NCBI RefSeq assembly: GCF_000143415.4
Contig: NW_003314365.1
Coordinates: 1-55,513, forward strand
Length of the DNA stretch: 55,513 bases
Direction: 5' to 3'
Source of the DNA: Selaginella moellendorffii
Lineage: Eukaryota > Streptophyta > Lycopodiopsida > Selaginellales > Selaginellaceae
Shown: positions 40,555 to 50,799 of the stretch, in pieces
How positions within the stretch are numbered: position 1 is the stretch's first letter
Layout: every line of letters starts with the position of its first letter
The notes under the pieces: model-generated
What the model was told of the DNA's origin: nothing
Databases searched by the model: none
Seen by the model: the letters and a program-made list of their open reading frames with translations, nothing else
Program-made: the position numbers and the translations under genes

Positions 40555-40886
40555 TAATGATATTTTTGTAGATAAAGGTTGCTGTTGTTTTCGCTGTGGC
40601 ATGTCGAAGAGGTATTGCTTCGGCCCACTTGGTAGGGTAATTGGTGGTGATGATGATGTACGAATTTCATCGACGGGTGCTGACTTGGGGTCCGGCGAAG
40701 TCAAGTCCCCATTTTTAGAATGGTGCCATTGGGAATGTTGGGTTGAGTTGTTGAGTCTGAGTTTTTGGCGATAATCGGTGTCATTGACAGGTGTCGCAGC
40801 GTTTGCAGTAGTCTTTATTTTCATGCCAGAGTGTCGGCCACCAGAGGCTGGTTTGAAGAATCTTCCGAGTTGTGGTGTCAGAGGCA
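40555..40886 (-). mobile_element. Integrase fragment embedded in gag, unit 1
   Basis: About 330 bp of integrase (zinc domain end, MAPF-like start, ITTDYPTKWAEAIPL, then FIYKNIIS) replaces the gag segment corresponding to 19745-20060. The downstream junction with gag (GACTGCCATTTGCTAATGAT) is the same as at 2757-2775, so the two loci share one recombination event. The upstream junction has only about 5 bp of microhomology. Confidence 0.8.
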
Positions 40887-41648
40887 AAGTTGTTCTTCTA
40901 AATTGTCAAAGAGTTCTTCGAATGTATAGTTGTGTGGTGATTGTGGTTGCTGTGGAAGATTGTTGCTGTCGTCGACGATTGGTTCGTCGATCTCGTTGTT
41001 GTTGGATGATTGGAGCTGTTCGGCAGTTTGGTGTGAGTTGTTGACGTCAAGTGCTTGACTATTGGACAATTCAGGTTGTTCATCTTTACTGCTGTTGACT
41101 TGGTATATCGGAGTGCGACTGTAATTGGTGAAGTCAAGTTGTTGTCTCGTCAGCGCGTTGAAGTTGAAAGCGTGTTCGAAAGGTCTTGTTGATAGTGGGC
41201 TTCAGTAGATGTTGGAAGCAAATGTGGGATATATTGGTGTTGTGAATATCGGTCAGTATGGCGAAAATGGTGCTGGTCTGGTGAAGTCTGTGAAGCTGGG
41301 CGGGAAACTTGGTCATTCGTCATCATTGTAAATGGGGTTGGTGGATGTACCTTTGAAGTGGTTGTATGCTGCTTGAAAAATGTTTTGTTGCTCGGGTGTA
41401 GTCTGTGTCGACTGCTCAAATGTTCGGTCGGGCTCAGGCACTTTGGTGGGTGCCGTCGAGGGTGTTGATTCAGGCTTGGGCACTTTGGTGGGTGCCATCG
41501 AGGGTGCTGCCAGTGGTGTGTCCAGTGGTGTTGTGTAGTCGTTGTATTCTTCGCAGATGTCCAATACTGGTTCGTCGGAGTTAGCTTGCAGTAATAATTT
41601 GTGTCGGATGTAATTCTCTCTCTTGGAGGGTCTAACAATTTGATTCAA
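40887..41648 (-). pseudogene. Gypsy gag N-terminal part, unit 1
   Basis: From NQIVRPSKRENYIRHKLLLQ (41648) through a PEPESTPSTAPTKVPEPD-type repeat to the EIDEPIVDDSNNLPQQPQSP and TFEELFDNLEEQ segment near 40910-40990. Confidence 0.75.
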
Positions 41649-41799
41649 CTTCTCTTAGTCTTTCTTTCTCTTTGTTTCTAAATTCTTCAAATCTCTATCT
41701 AAACTTCGGCGGTCTTCTTCCGAGTTGCTAGATGTTCTTCGTGGTTTTGGATACATGCATTCTTCTACTGGTTGTCGGTGTCAGATTCGTGTCTGCAGT

Positions 41800-42536
41800 C
41801 AATCATGCAGTTTGGGCAGAACTTCGGGAAGACTGTCGTCGGGCCAATTGTGGATAAAGTCGTTGTGAGGTTGTTATTTCTTTTCTGTGCAAATATTGAC
41901 GGTGGTGCGTGTTGGGTTGGGTTGTGTTCAGCCGAGTTGTGTTGGGTCGAGTGTGCTGGTGCAGTATGCAGACTTGTCTTCCACTTGCTGGTGCCGAGAT
42001 GGAGTTTGATGAAGAATTTCGGATATTTGGGTTTGTCTGGAATGATTTCTTTGATAATGTCGTCGAGTTGTTCGAGTCCGGATTGGGCGATGGCGTGATT
42101 GGCGAGAGTTGTTGCAGCGAACGTGTTGATTTTGAACCGAGTTCGGACTGTTGTTTTGGTGCTGAGCTGCTGACTCTATCGGAGGGGTTGTTGAAAAATT
42201 GGTGGTGCGTTGTCAAGTTGTCCCTCGACAAGTTCTCTGGTACTGGGTAATAGAGTGATGGGTTCATCGTTGGTGTAGGTTCTGNNNNNNNNNNNNNNNN
42301 NNNNNNNNNNNNNNNNNNNNNNNNNNNNNNNNNNNNNNNNNNNNNNNNNNNNNNNNNNNNNNNNNNNNNNNNNNNNNNNNNNNNNNNNNNNNNNNNNNNN
42401 NNNNNNNNNNNNNNNNTTGAGGTCTCGAGCTTGGAGTGGGTGGTCTTGTGCTCGGAGATGGAGTTCGCCAATGAAGCTGTTGAGGGCGTTCCGTTGATGA
42501 AGGGGCTGGTAGATTGGAGTTTCTTGTCAAAGAGGG
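41800..42536 (-). pseudogene. Gypsy leader ORF, unit 1 (5'-truncated, contains N gap)
   Basis: Matches 20944-21700. Supplies the segment missing from copy A (42052-42197). Ends at 42536 in a direct junction with PPR debris, so the 5' LTR and leader start are missing. Confidence 0.6.
42285..42416. other. Assembly gap (132 N)
   Basis: The missing sequence corresponds to 21461-21592 of copy A, exactly 132 bases. Confidence 0.95.
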
Positions 42537-42538
42537 CA

Positions 42539-43683
42539 TAGAAAGGTATGGAAAGTGCGGGCGCTGGAAATCTTCCAGAAGATGAAAGATCGAGGTTCTT
42601 TCTCGTGGAAGATTGCGATCGCGGCATTTGCCCTTGTTACTCTTTTTCGAGCATCCAGTTATTTCTCTTGGCAGCTATCAATGCCGATCCGGGGGAGATC
42701 CACGCGCTAATCATCGCCGCGTTACGGTGCTCCGTTGGCGAGCATGCCATCGCCGAGATCTTCTTCTGCCAAGAACTGGACAGACACTTGCATCGGGTGG
42801 AACCAGGGCATTGCCGTGTGAGCTCGAGACTGGCATCCCAGCCTGATCGGCGCCACATCCCAATCGCCGCCCCAAGCTCCAATTACTACAACGACAAGCC
42901 AAAGATGGTGACGGTGTTATTGTCTCAGCTCCAGGATTGCGAGGAGATCAGACAGCAGGGGTATGGCCTCCTCCAAAGGCCGTGGTTGATTTACCCTCCA
43001 GCAGTAGTCTTTCAACCAGGCCTGGAGCGGGCCTTCTGCCAACTTAAGTCGAGGTTCCTGGTGTTTCTCACCATGTGTTTCTCACCTGGATCTCCGCCAC
43101 ATCGCCATTGATAGCTGCAAGAATTCGATCGACGAGCATTTGCTGGGCAAATGCGTTCCAGAAGAAAACATTTCCATCTTCCATTTTGTGGAGGACACCC
43201 AAGGCATCCACGGCGCACCCGCACTTTCCATACATTTCCATGATGAAATTCGCGAGGAATCTATGACGATCAGAGCAGCGTCTCCTCCTCGTCGTCAAGA
43301 ACAATGCGATGGAACCATTCATTAACTACAGGTAAGCTTCGTCAAAATAGCAAATGTCGCAAGGACAGCGATAGCAGAGGTGACGCTGCCACCATTGGGC
43401 GACCTGGATAACGATACGCTGCTCTGCACTTTTGCTCGCATTCCAACAAGGAAGTTCCTCACCCGAGCAGTGCTTGTCTGCTGCGCTTGACTGGATGATC
43501 CGGACTGGCTCAAACCAAGACAAGCCTTCAAACAATACCTCGCAAAGCAAGCATCACAAGCATTGCTTTTGTGATTTAAAGCGGTATGTATATACTCTTG
43601 TCTAGATTGCTCAAGAACGCACAAGAGACTGTCTTGAGCTTCATTCCTCACCTTTGCCACCTTTCGATTTTTGCCAAGCGATG
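42539..43683. pseudogene. PPR debris, unit 2 (both strands)
   Basis: Repeats the two fragments of unit 1: ALEIFQKMKDRGSFSWKIAI on plus near 42560-42640, and LANFIMEMYGKCGCAVDALG then LHKMEDGNVFFWNAF on minus at 43068-43322. The extra 42659-42950 segment absent from unit 1 has no clear protein motif. Confidence 0.65.
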
Positions 43684-43957
43684 TGAAGAGGTGTGAAAAC
43701 TCCTTTTCGCTGGATAAAATGTGCCTGATTGCGCGTCCGATCACAGGAGAAGAAGCACGAGAAAAAGAATGCTGTGTATTAATAAGAAAAACAATGGAAT
43801 GGCGATAGGTATCCACAATTCAGATTCCCCTTTTTGAAAGGTTAGTAGTTCTAACTGCTAGCATATACTATATGGTGTGCATGATTTAATCTATGGCTCT
43901 GATGCAGCCCTGGGTTCAAAGTCGGAGTCCCTTGAGCCTGGGTTTTTGGTTGATACA
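43684..43957 (-). repeat. Gypsy 3' LTR, unit 2
   Basis: Minus strand TGTATCAACC to CCTCTTCA, 274 bp, with polypurine tract AGGGGAGTAGAG at 43958-43969. The host flank (CAAGCGATG) is identical to that of the unit 1 LTR. Confidence 0.82.
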
Positions 43958-44168
43958 CTCTACTCCCCTGACAGAACTAGACACCATCCTCGGTGTGAAC
44001 ATAGTCAATTTCCATTGCTTGTTGTTGCTGTTGCTCAAGTCGATAGAGGTGACGTTTTTGCTGCGGGAGTGTAAGCTCATGGTTAGGGACACTGTCTGGT
44101 GGATCTGTCCCATCTTCCTGGAGGTCGGCTACCTCAGCCAGTAGGGCGGTATGATCATCCTCGAGCTT

Positions 44169-44564
44169 TCAGTAGCCGGTGTTGAGCTCTTCGTATTTGA
44201 ATTTGTAGGTGAATTCGTGAGCTGCTGATGGGGTTGATGGCTGCTTGGAGACGATCTTCCTGATGTCCTGGAGGTCAGTGCGGATCTGCTTCATCTCTTT
44301 GAGCTGAGCTTCCAGCTGGTGGTTTAAAGGCTCATAGAATTCCTTCTTGATCGCTCCCCGGGTGTATATGAAGGAGTCTTGCTTGAGAAGATGCTGTGCA
44401 ATGTCGGCTCGTGTTGGGAAGTAGTTTGCTTGCTCGCGGTGCATGCGTTGATCGAGGGCTTCAAACAACTTGCGGGTGTAGTAGCTTGGGTCGCGAAGTT
44501 TATCTTCATACTCCTTCCTGATCTCGTCATAATCATGGCCTACCTGACTCTGTGGCTGAGGCAT
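44169..44564 (-). CDS. Gypsy accessory ORF 2, 131 residues, unit 2
   Basis: An open frame MPQPQSQVGHDYDEIRKEYE to EFTYKFKYEELNTGY. Charged and predicted helical (QLEAQLKEMKQIRTDLQDIR looks like a coiled coil). It lies between accessory ORF 1 and the 3' LTR in sense orientation. Unit 1 carries a deleted version. No family recognised; it could be a second exon of ORF 1. Confidence 0.5.
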   Translation of the reverse strand: MPQPQSQVGHDYDEIRKEYEDKLRDPSYYTRKLFEALDQRMHREQANYFPTRADIAQHLLKQDSFIYTRGAIKKEFYEPLNHQLEAQLKEMKQIRTDLQDIRKIVSKQPSTPSAAHEFTYKFKYEELNTGY

Positions 44565-45014
44565 AGCTGCTGCTCCTACTCTTGCTCCGTGATCCTAGTG
44601 TTTCTCGCTGTGTTCTTGGTCCCGGGAGTTGAGTTTGCTTTGTTGGATATGGGTGACGTGGTCGGGCCAGATTCTTTGAGGTGGTTGGAGATGAGCTTTC
44701 AGTTTGATGGTGGATGAACAGCCCAGATGTGGCGCTGAAATTAATTTATCCGTTCGGAAATTTTTCGCTTGGAATTTTGTTGAAGGGGTGGAATTTTTGT
44801 GAATGCTGGTCGTGGTATTTGCTGGAGGAGGCATGGTTGTGTGTTCTTCAAGTGATTGGTGAAGGTAGTCAATGTTTTCTTTTGTGGAACGTGTCAAGGA
44901 GGTCGAGGCGTTGAGAATGTTGTTCTCAGCTGGTGGAGAAATTGAATTCAGGGCGAGCAGTTGACGTTTTCCTTTGGCGATGTTGATGTGTTTGTGAGAA
45001 ATTGTCGGTTTTGG

Positions 45015-45022
45015 GGCTGATT
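45015..45022. repeat. hAT target-site duplication GGCTGATT (left)
   Basis: Repeated exactly at 47903-47910. Unit 1 has a single GGCTGATT at about 34462, i.e. the empty site. Confidence 0.92.
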
Positions 45023-45240
45023 CATGGTTAGTCCCGACCGTTCCGAACGCCGACCGCCCGACCGCCCGACCGTGGTTATCGACCGGCTGTGAAAATGCCG
45101 AACGGCCGAATGGTTCACAAAATTTTTTTGAAAAAAAAAATATTTTTAGTAAAACCACATTAATAAAAGTAGTAAAACCAAAGCATTAAACCAAACCAAA
45201 CCAAACTAAACCAAAGCATTAGACCAAACCAAACCAACTA

Positions 45241-47576
45241 CTACTCATCTTCTTCAACATCTTTGGCAAGTCCCTTGACATCTTTGGCATCTTCCTCAAC
45301 AATCACATCTTCATTTGGAAGATCTTCTTCGGCTAAATCTTCTATACCAAGAGATTCAAGCCTAGCTTGCATCTCTACAATCCTCATCCATTGTGGTTCG
45401 ATTGCAATTGTGTCGAGATCGATCTTTAGGAACTTCATTCCTTCACTTTCAATACGATCCACCACTCTGGTGTTACTGTGTACATAAACCAACTTCTTCA
45501 AGTTCTTTGGAAGCAAGCGATTGCATCGTTTGGTTTGGATCAAGTTCCAACTACTCCAATTTCGCTCACATGGAGAAGAGCACACTCCTTGGCTCAACAC
45601 ACGAAGTGCTAACTTCCTAAGCTCAGGCATCTCATATCCATAGGATTCCCACCAAGACACTGGGAATTTCCTTTTTACTTTGCTCTTCGGCAAATCCCGA
45701 TTGATAGCTCTTCCAATTCCTCGTCGAAACATATTGAATTACTCATCTAACTTCTCTTCTAGTTGAGTGTCCCCACAGCAATAGAGTGATAAATAATCCA
45801 TCCAATCACTTCTTACCTCAGCATCCAAGTTTTGCTCAAGGTATGAAGGATTCAAAGCATGTACAGCGCTGTGCATAGAGCTATGCATCATAAACCATCG
45901 AGCTCTCCGTCTATATTGGTCTTCAACCAAGACACACTTAATTGCATCAATTTTATCTACATCAAGCTTGCCATCTTGAGCTGCAAGCTCCAATCCTTTA
46001 ATCATACGATACATTGCTTCATAAATTAATCCTGTTGTTGCGCCCTCACGATCGGCAAGACTTAACACCTTCAAAATAGGAGCTACCATAACCAATAAAG
46101 TAGAAGCATTCTTCCAAAATTCATCATTGAAAATTGTTGTACGAACATCTTTGGCATCCTTTGTGTTATACCACTTCGACGATTCAAATTCTGCACTCAC
46201 TATGAATCGTCGAAGGCACGGGAAAACATCTTCATGCTGGAGCTGGCTGACCATAAGAAAGATGTAAGCGAATCGAGTCTTTGCAGGCTTCATGAGTTCT
46301 CTAGAGCAGAACTTTCGAAATAAAGCAAGTAACATCGGCTTCTCAGTTATGAACTTCACGATCTTCTCACAGTCATTTACGATCTTAGACACCCAATCAA
46401 ACTTCCCAATATCCTCCAATAACAAGTCCAAAACATGGCACATGCATCGATTGTGTAAGATAAAGGGGAATCTTCTCTCGTATGTCCCCCATCGATACAC
46501 AATTCGAAGCATTATTAGTGATGACTTGAACAACATTTTCAACACCAACATCCAAAATGATGGGTCTAAGTTGCTCCCAAAGCCAAAGACCAGTCTTCTC
46601 TTCTCCTTTGGTGTCAACACCCTGCCAAAATACTGAGCTATGGATAGAGGTAACCATGAAATTTATGAATGATCTGCTCTTTATATCAGACCATCCATTA
46701 GTCATTATTGTACATCCAAACTGAGTCCATCCATCACGAAAGGGAGCTAACTTCTCCTTGATTAAAGTATAGTGACGAGTGAGCTGAATAGTACGAAGCT
46801 TCTTGTAACCAAGAATCCTCGATGCAGCACTAGGTCCAGCACTACAAGCGGCTGCGATCATTGCATGAAAATATGGGCTTTTCACAACATTAAATGGTAT
46901 AGCATTCAAGAAAATGAACTTTGATATTGCATCATCTAAGTTCATGTTTCTTGCATCATCAAGCATTTCCTCAATATTGCCATCTTGCATTTGCTTTCGA
47001 CCAACAAATGATCCCTCATGGCCTATATGTAAGCTCCTGAGTTTGGACTTCCCAGGAGGTCACCCAGCCCAGTACTATTCAAACCCAAGGACGCTTAACC
47101 CCAAATATCCCAAGACCCTTAACTGATTGGAAAAGGGGGTGCACTCTTGTTCATGGGCCCTTTCCCTCTATATTTGAACCCCATGGATCGTCTCTCGAGT
47201 CGTTCTCTTTGGTTGCTTACACTATAGAAGCACTCATAGGTTGAGATTGACTAACACTTTGTGTACCAGCTCCAGAAGAAGATGCCCCATCAAAATGCCT
47301 ACTCTGTAGATTTGCTACAGAAGGTAAAGACAAAGGGGCATTTGCGATTTGCTCCACAAACATTTGGCAAGCTTCGTTCTGAACATGAAGAGGAATGTTT
47401 GAAGCACTACATGCTTCAATATCATGCCCAGAAACTTTAGCAAGATGCGCCTTGATGCGTTTCGGCGGACCACCATACATTTTACCACAATAATTACATT
47501 TCCAACGCCCAGCTCCTTTGCCGGAAGCATAAGGAGTGAGCTTGGTAACATGGGACCATGCCCAATCGGGCACCAT
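45241..47576 (-). pseudogene. hAT transposase (BED finger, DUF659-like, hATC), inactivated
   Basis: Exon 1 (47576 to about 47217): BED-type zinc finger WKCNYCGKMYGGPPKRIKAH then a second His in VSGHD. An intron of about 190 nt follows (acceptor TTACATATAG near 47023). Exon 2 starts with GHEGSFVGRKQMQDGN, then RDGWTQFGCTIMTNGWSD and VVQVITNNASN, where related transposases have Asp in TDGW and TDN: both catalytic Asp positions are Asn. A one-base slip in a G5 run near 46488 shifts the frame to YERRFPFILHNRCMCHVLDL. TAA at 45739-45741 precedes FNMFRRGIGR. The hATC dimerisation motif SSPCERNWSSWNLIQTKRCN is present near 45540. The protein would bind the ends and cut DNA; this copy cannot. Confidence 0.9.
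47045..47099 (-). pseudogene. 5S rRNA-derived fragment inside the hAT intron
   Basis: The reverse complement reads GTTAAGCGTCCTTGGGTTTG, then AGTACTGGGCTGGGTGACCT and CCTGGGAAGTCC. It matches the 3' half of plant 5S rRNA, with recognisable box A, intermediate element and box C of the internal promoter. The 5' half is absent. A stretch GTGCACCCCCTTTT just upstream resembles a 5S 3' end with terminator. It may come from a 5S array or a Cassandra-type element. Confidence 0.75.
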
Positions 47577-47902
47577 CGCTCAATTGTGCCAGAATCGCTA
47601 CAAATCTCTACAATCAAATCTCTGGAATCACTGAATTTCTATTTTAGGGCAAAAACTTCAAGCGTCGCGGACTGGGCGATTTGATTTGCGAGGCCTCAGC
47701 GCTGCTCCACGCTCAATCGAAAGCAGAGGCAGGTACGCACGCAGCTCCTATGCCCTCCTCGCTGCAGCAGCATCAGAAATCTAGCACGATCACCATTTTT
47801 TTTGCCGAACGGAATCACCGAACGGACCTATCCGACCGTGTTCGGCCGACCGCGTTCGGCGGCAGTCAGGGTTTCGGCCGAACGCAGTCGGGATCAACCA
47901 TG

Positions 47903-47910
47903 GGCTGATT
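47903..47910. repeat. hAT target-site duplication GGCTGATT (right)
   Basis: Partner of 45015-45022. Confidence 0.92.
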
Positions 47911-47991
47911 CAAGTGGATGCGGGCTCTGGGGTGAGTGTGGATGGTGGTGTGAGTTATCTTCATTGTCGCTGATGATGAGGTGCTCTTAGA

Positions 47992-48798
47992 TCAGCGGTG
48001 GTGGCGAAGTGGAGTTGAATTGTTGGAGTGTTTGTTGCTGGAGCTGGTGTTGTTGGAGTGAGTTGAGCCTGATTGTTGAGATGTTGGCTTCGGTTTCTTG
48101 TTGGGAGTTGCTCCTTTTGATTCTGACTGTTCTTCGGAGCTGTCACTTTGTTCTGTGGAGTTTATTTGGGTTGTCCACGGATGTTTGTTGGGAAGAGCTT
48201 GGTGTAGAGCGATTAGCAGTGGGAATATTACTGTCCACATGGTCTTTTTTTTGAGTGTGGCGAGGATGGCGCAGTCGAGAAGCTTGAGAAGGAGCTCATG
48301 GAGATGATGAGCCATGTTCACACGTTTGCCGTCAAGTAGAGCTCTGTAGACTTCTACTCTGCACTTGCCAATGGTGCAATCTATTGGGCGAAGTTCGTAG
48401 TAGAGGAGGAGGGCTTTGAGGCGATCCATATGCTGTTCCTCGATGTCCTCCCATGTGAGCTCACCGGTAATTTCTCGATTGGCCTTGATGATTTGCTGTG
48501 GAACTTCTCCTGAAAATTTGAGCAGTCCCTTGTTGGAGATTTTGAAAACGGAGGCGATTCTTGCTGGGCTGAGGGTGATTTCGTTGGTGCCGTCGGTTAT
48601 GGTGCCGTTCTTGGGGTTGAAGGAGGTGGCCAGCTTCCTCGCTAGTTTTTGATCAGGGTGTGTTGAAAAGGCCTTGTGGAGGAGCTCAAATCCATGGCCC
48701 TTGAGCCAGGTGGTTGTGTCGTTGCTGGGAAGCCTAGGAATATGGTGTATGACGTATCTGAGGTGCTGGGGTGGATGAGCTGGCATCTTTCTCTTCAT
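47992..48798 (-). CDS. Gypsy accessory ORF 1, 268 residues, downstream of integrase, unit 2
   Basis: An intact frame starting MKRKMPAHPPQHLRYVIHHI. Segment WLKGHGFELLHKAFST, then ITLSPARIASVFKISNKGLL and a helical core WEDIEEQHMDRLKALLLYYE, with hydrophobic helix HHLHELLLKLLDCAILATLK. The C-terminus is Ser/Asn/Gln-rich. It lies in sense orientation between the integrase and the 3' LTR. The layout (GF-x-x-L-x-x-A, then a SPARIASVF-like helix) recalls plant retroelement or transposon ORFs of unknown role, but I cannot name a family. Confidence 0.65.
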   Translation of the reverse strand: MKRKMPAHPPQHLRYVIHHIPRLPSNDTTTWLKGHGFELLHKAFSTHPDQKLARKLATSFNPKNGTITDGTNEITLSPARIASVFKISNKGLLKFSGEVPQQIIKANREITGELTWEDIEEQHMDRLKALLLYYELRPIDCTIGKCRVEVYRALLDGKRVNMAHHLHELLLKLLDCAILATLKKKTMWTVIFPLLIALHQALPNKHPWTTQINSTEQSDSSEEQSESKGATPNKKPKPTSQQSGSTHSNNTSSSNKHSNNSTPLRHHR

Positions 48799-49149
48799 TT
48801 TCTGTGGTCGAAGTGCTCGCCCCGTTAGGGTTCTTGAAACCTGTAACTGTTGGTTGGCTGATTGTGTGGTGCTCGATTGTTGGTGATGAATGGTAGAGAT
48901 TTGTTGACGGAATTGATGTGGTTTGATTTGGCTTGATTGCAGATCAATGGTGGATATTGCTGATGAAGTTAACTCAAGTTCAACTATTGATATTTGCTCA
49001 GGTGGCGTTGATCCAACAGTAGCTTGGTACTTAGAGATTTTTGCTGCTGTTTATTGCTGAAGTTGGTGGATGAGTTCGTGTTGAGTTGAGTTGAGTTGTG
49101 TCGAACTGATTTGAGTTAAAGTTTGTCTGCTGGGGTGAGTGTCGATTGT

Positions 49150-49740
49150 TGGTTTTGGGGTGTTTGTCAGTTTGGGTCGGAAATTTGCTGAGGTGCTGAT
49201 GCTGAATATGTAGATGTGATATGGTTGAAGCTTGTTGAGATTGACGATCTCAATGAAGTCTTCAGTGAGTGTGCTGACTTTGGCGGTGCCGTTGGGGTAT
49301 AGTTCAATGATTTTGAAAGGTCCTTGCCATTTGGTGTGGAGTTTTTGGCCAAGTTTGCCGATGGGCCTTGGTATCAGAGAACATGATCGTCGACGCTGTA
49401 TTTGGGAATGTTATACCGGGATGCTTGTCGGTCGTGCCAAGCTTTTCTCTGTTTTTGGACGGCGTGAAGTGTCCAGAGGGCGTTGAGTCGGAGTTCGTCG
49501 AGATGTTCGAGTTGCTGAAGCCTTTCTCGAACTGCATGTTGCTGTTGCTTTCGCTGTGGCATATTGGAGAGGTATTGCTTCGGCCCACTTGGTAGTGTAT
49601 TCGGTGGTGACGATGATGTACTGATTTCGTTGATGGGTGCTGACTTGGGGTCCGACGAAGTCAAGTCCTTATTTCTGAAATGGTGCCATTGGGAATGTTG
49701 GGTTGAGTTGTTGAGTTTGAGGTTTTTGGCAGTAATCGGT
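49150..49740 (-). pseudogene. Gypsy integrase, unit 2, with internal deletion
   Basis: Same structure as unit 1: core with ITTEYTTKWAEAIPL-like sequence near 49590-49640, a jump to QQQHAVRERLQQLEHLDELR near 49500-49550, then RKAWHDRQASRYNIPKYSVD and the C-terminal domain to about 49200. The catalytic Glu region is missing. A deletion of about 570 bp at 49740 removes the zinc domain and RNase H end. Confidence 0.8.
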
Positions 49741-50796
49741 GTTGGTTGACAGTATGTAGTGTTGGAACTTTTGAAGTGAGTAGATCATGCCAAGAGCTTC
49801 TTTCTTGGTGGTGGTGTAATTTCATTCAGCTGGGTTGAGTAGTCAGCTGGCGTAGTAGATTGGTTGATCTCGGTTGTTGTGTTGAGTTTGGCTGAGAATT
49901 GCACTAGTGACAATGTCGGAAGTGTCGACATGAATGTGGAACTCTTGTGTCCAGTTGGGCTTGGAAAGGATTGATGCTGTTGTTAGTTTGAGTCGGAGAT
50001 TGTCGAATGCTTGTTGCTGTTCAAATGTCCATGTCCATTGGGCATCTTGCTTCAATCCATTGGTGAGTGGTTTGGCAATGTGAGCGTACTTGTGGATGAA
50101 TCGTCGGTGATATCCGACTTTGCCGAGGAAGCGCTGAAGTTCTTTGTCGGGGTTGAGTGCTATGTCTTTGTTCTCCTCGCACTTGTTGAGGCATTTCTCC
50201 AGGCATTCAAGATGTCGATCTTCCGAGCTGAAAACGCTGAAGTCGTCCATGAAGACTCTCATGAAGTCGGTGAGGTATTCTCGGAAAGTGTTGGTGACGA
50301 GCCTTTGGAAGGTGAATGGGGCGTTGTAGAGTCCAAAAGGCATTCGTCGGTAAGCATAGGCTCCCCATGGACTGATGAATGCTGTCTTGTGCTGATCTTC
50401 TTCGGCAATGTAAATTTGGTTGTAGCCAGAGAAACCATCGAGGAAGGAGTACATCTCGTGTCCGGAGACTACGTCAAGAACTTCATTGGTAAACGGTATC
50501 GGGAAAACATCTTTTTCAGTGGCGTCGTTGAGGTGTTTATAGTTGACGCAGATTCGAAGTTTGCCATTTTTCTTCGGCACAACCACCAATGGTGAAAGCC
50601 ATATCAGATTCTGAATCGAGTAGATGTACTCGACTTGGAGAAGCTTGTCGAGTTCTTTCTTTACTTGTTCCATCAGATTTGGATTCATCCGATAGGCTGC
50701 TTGTCTTCTTGGTTTTGAGTATGGAAGAAGGGTGATGGTGTGAAGGCTGAGTTTTGGCAAAATTCCCTTAAGGTCACGATAACTCCAAGCGAACAA
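49741..50796 (-). pseudogene. Gypsy reverse transcriptase and start of RNase H, unit 2 (best RT in the window)
   Basis: 317 codons open from 50796 to 49843, from HLFAWSYRDLKG-like start through LVVVPKKNGKLRICVNYKHL, SFLDGFSGYNQI, RMPFGLYNAPFTFQR, VFMDDFSVF (both Asp kept), GYHRRFIHKYAHIAKPLTNG, WTWTFEQQQAFDNLRLK and FHIHVDTSDIVTSAIL. It ends at TGA 49843-49845 in the RNase H domain, a stop shared by all copies here. RNase H is then cut by the 570-bp deletion. Confidence 0.9.
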
Positions 50797-50799
50797 GTG

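Larger units (their letters stand above)
32328..42536. repeat. Tandem segmental duplication, unit 1 (10.2 kb)
   Basis: Starts at CATAGAAAGGTATGG and contains PPR debris, the Gypsy 3' LTR (33171-33417), accessory ORFs, pol and gag up to 42536. There the sequence restarts with the same CATAGAAAGGTATGG. Host flank, LTR position and element interior all repeat in unit 2, so this is a duplication of one insertion rather than two insertions. Compared with unit 2 it lacks about 290 bp at 32447, with CAG microhomology at the break. Confidence 0.82.
45023..47902 (-). mobile_element. hAT-type DNA transposon, 2,880 bp, degenerate
   Basis: Ends are CATGGTTAGTCCCGACCG (left) and, reverse-complemented, CATGGTTGATCCCGACTG (right), imperfect inverted repeats with an exact 8-bp target duplication, the hAT signature. 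Subterminal sequence is rich in CCGACCG and CGAACG words. The minus strand carries a BED-finger/DUF659/hATC transposase with several disabling changes. It inserted only in unit 2, so it is younger than the duplication. Confidence 0.92.
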
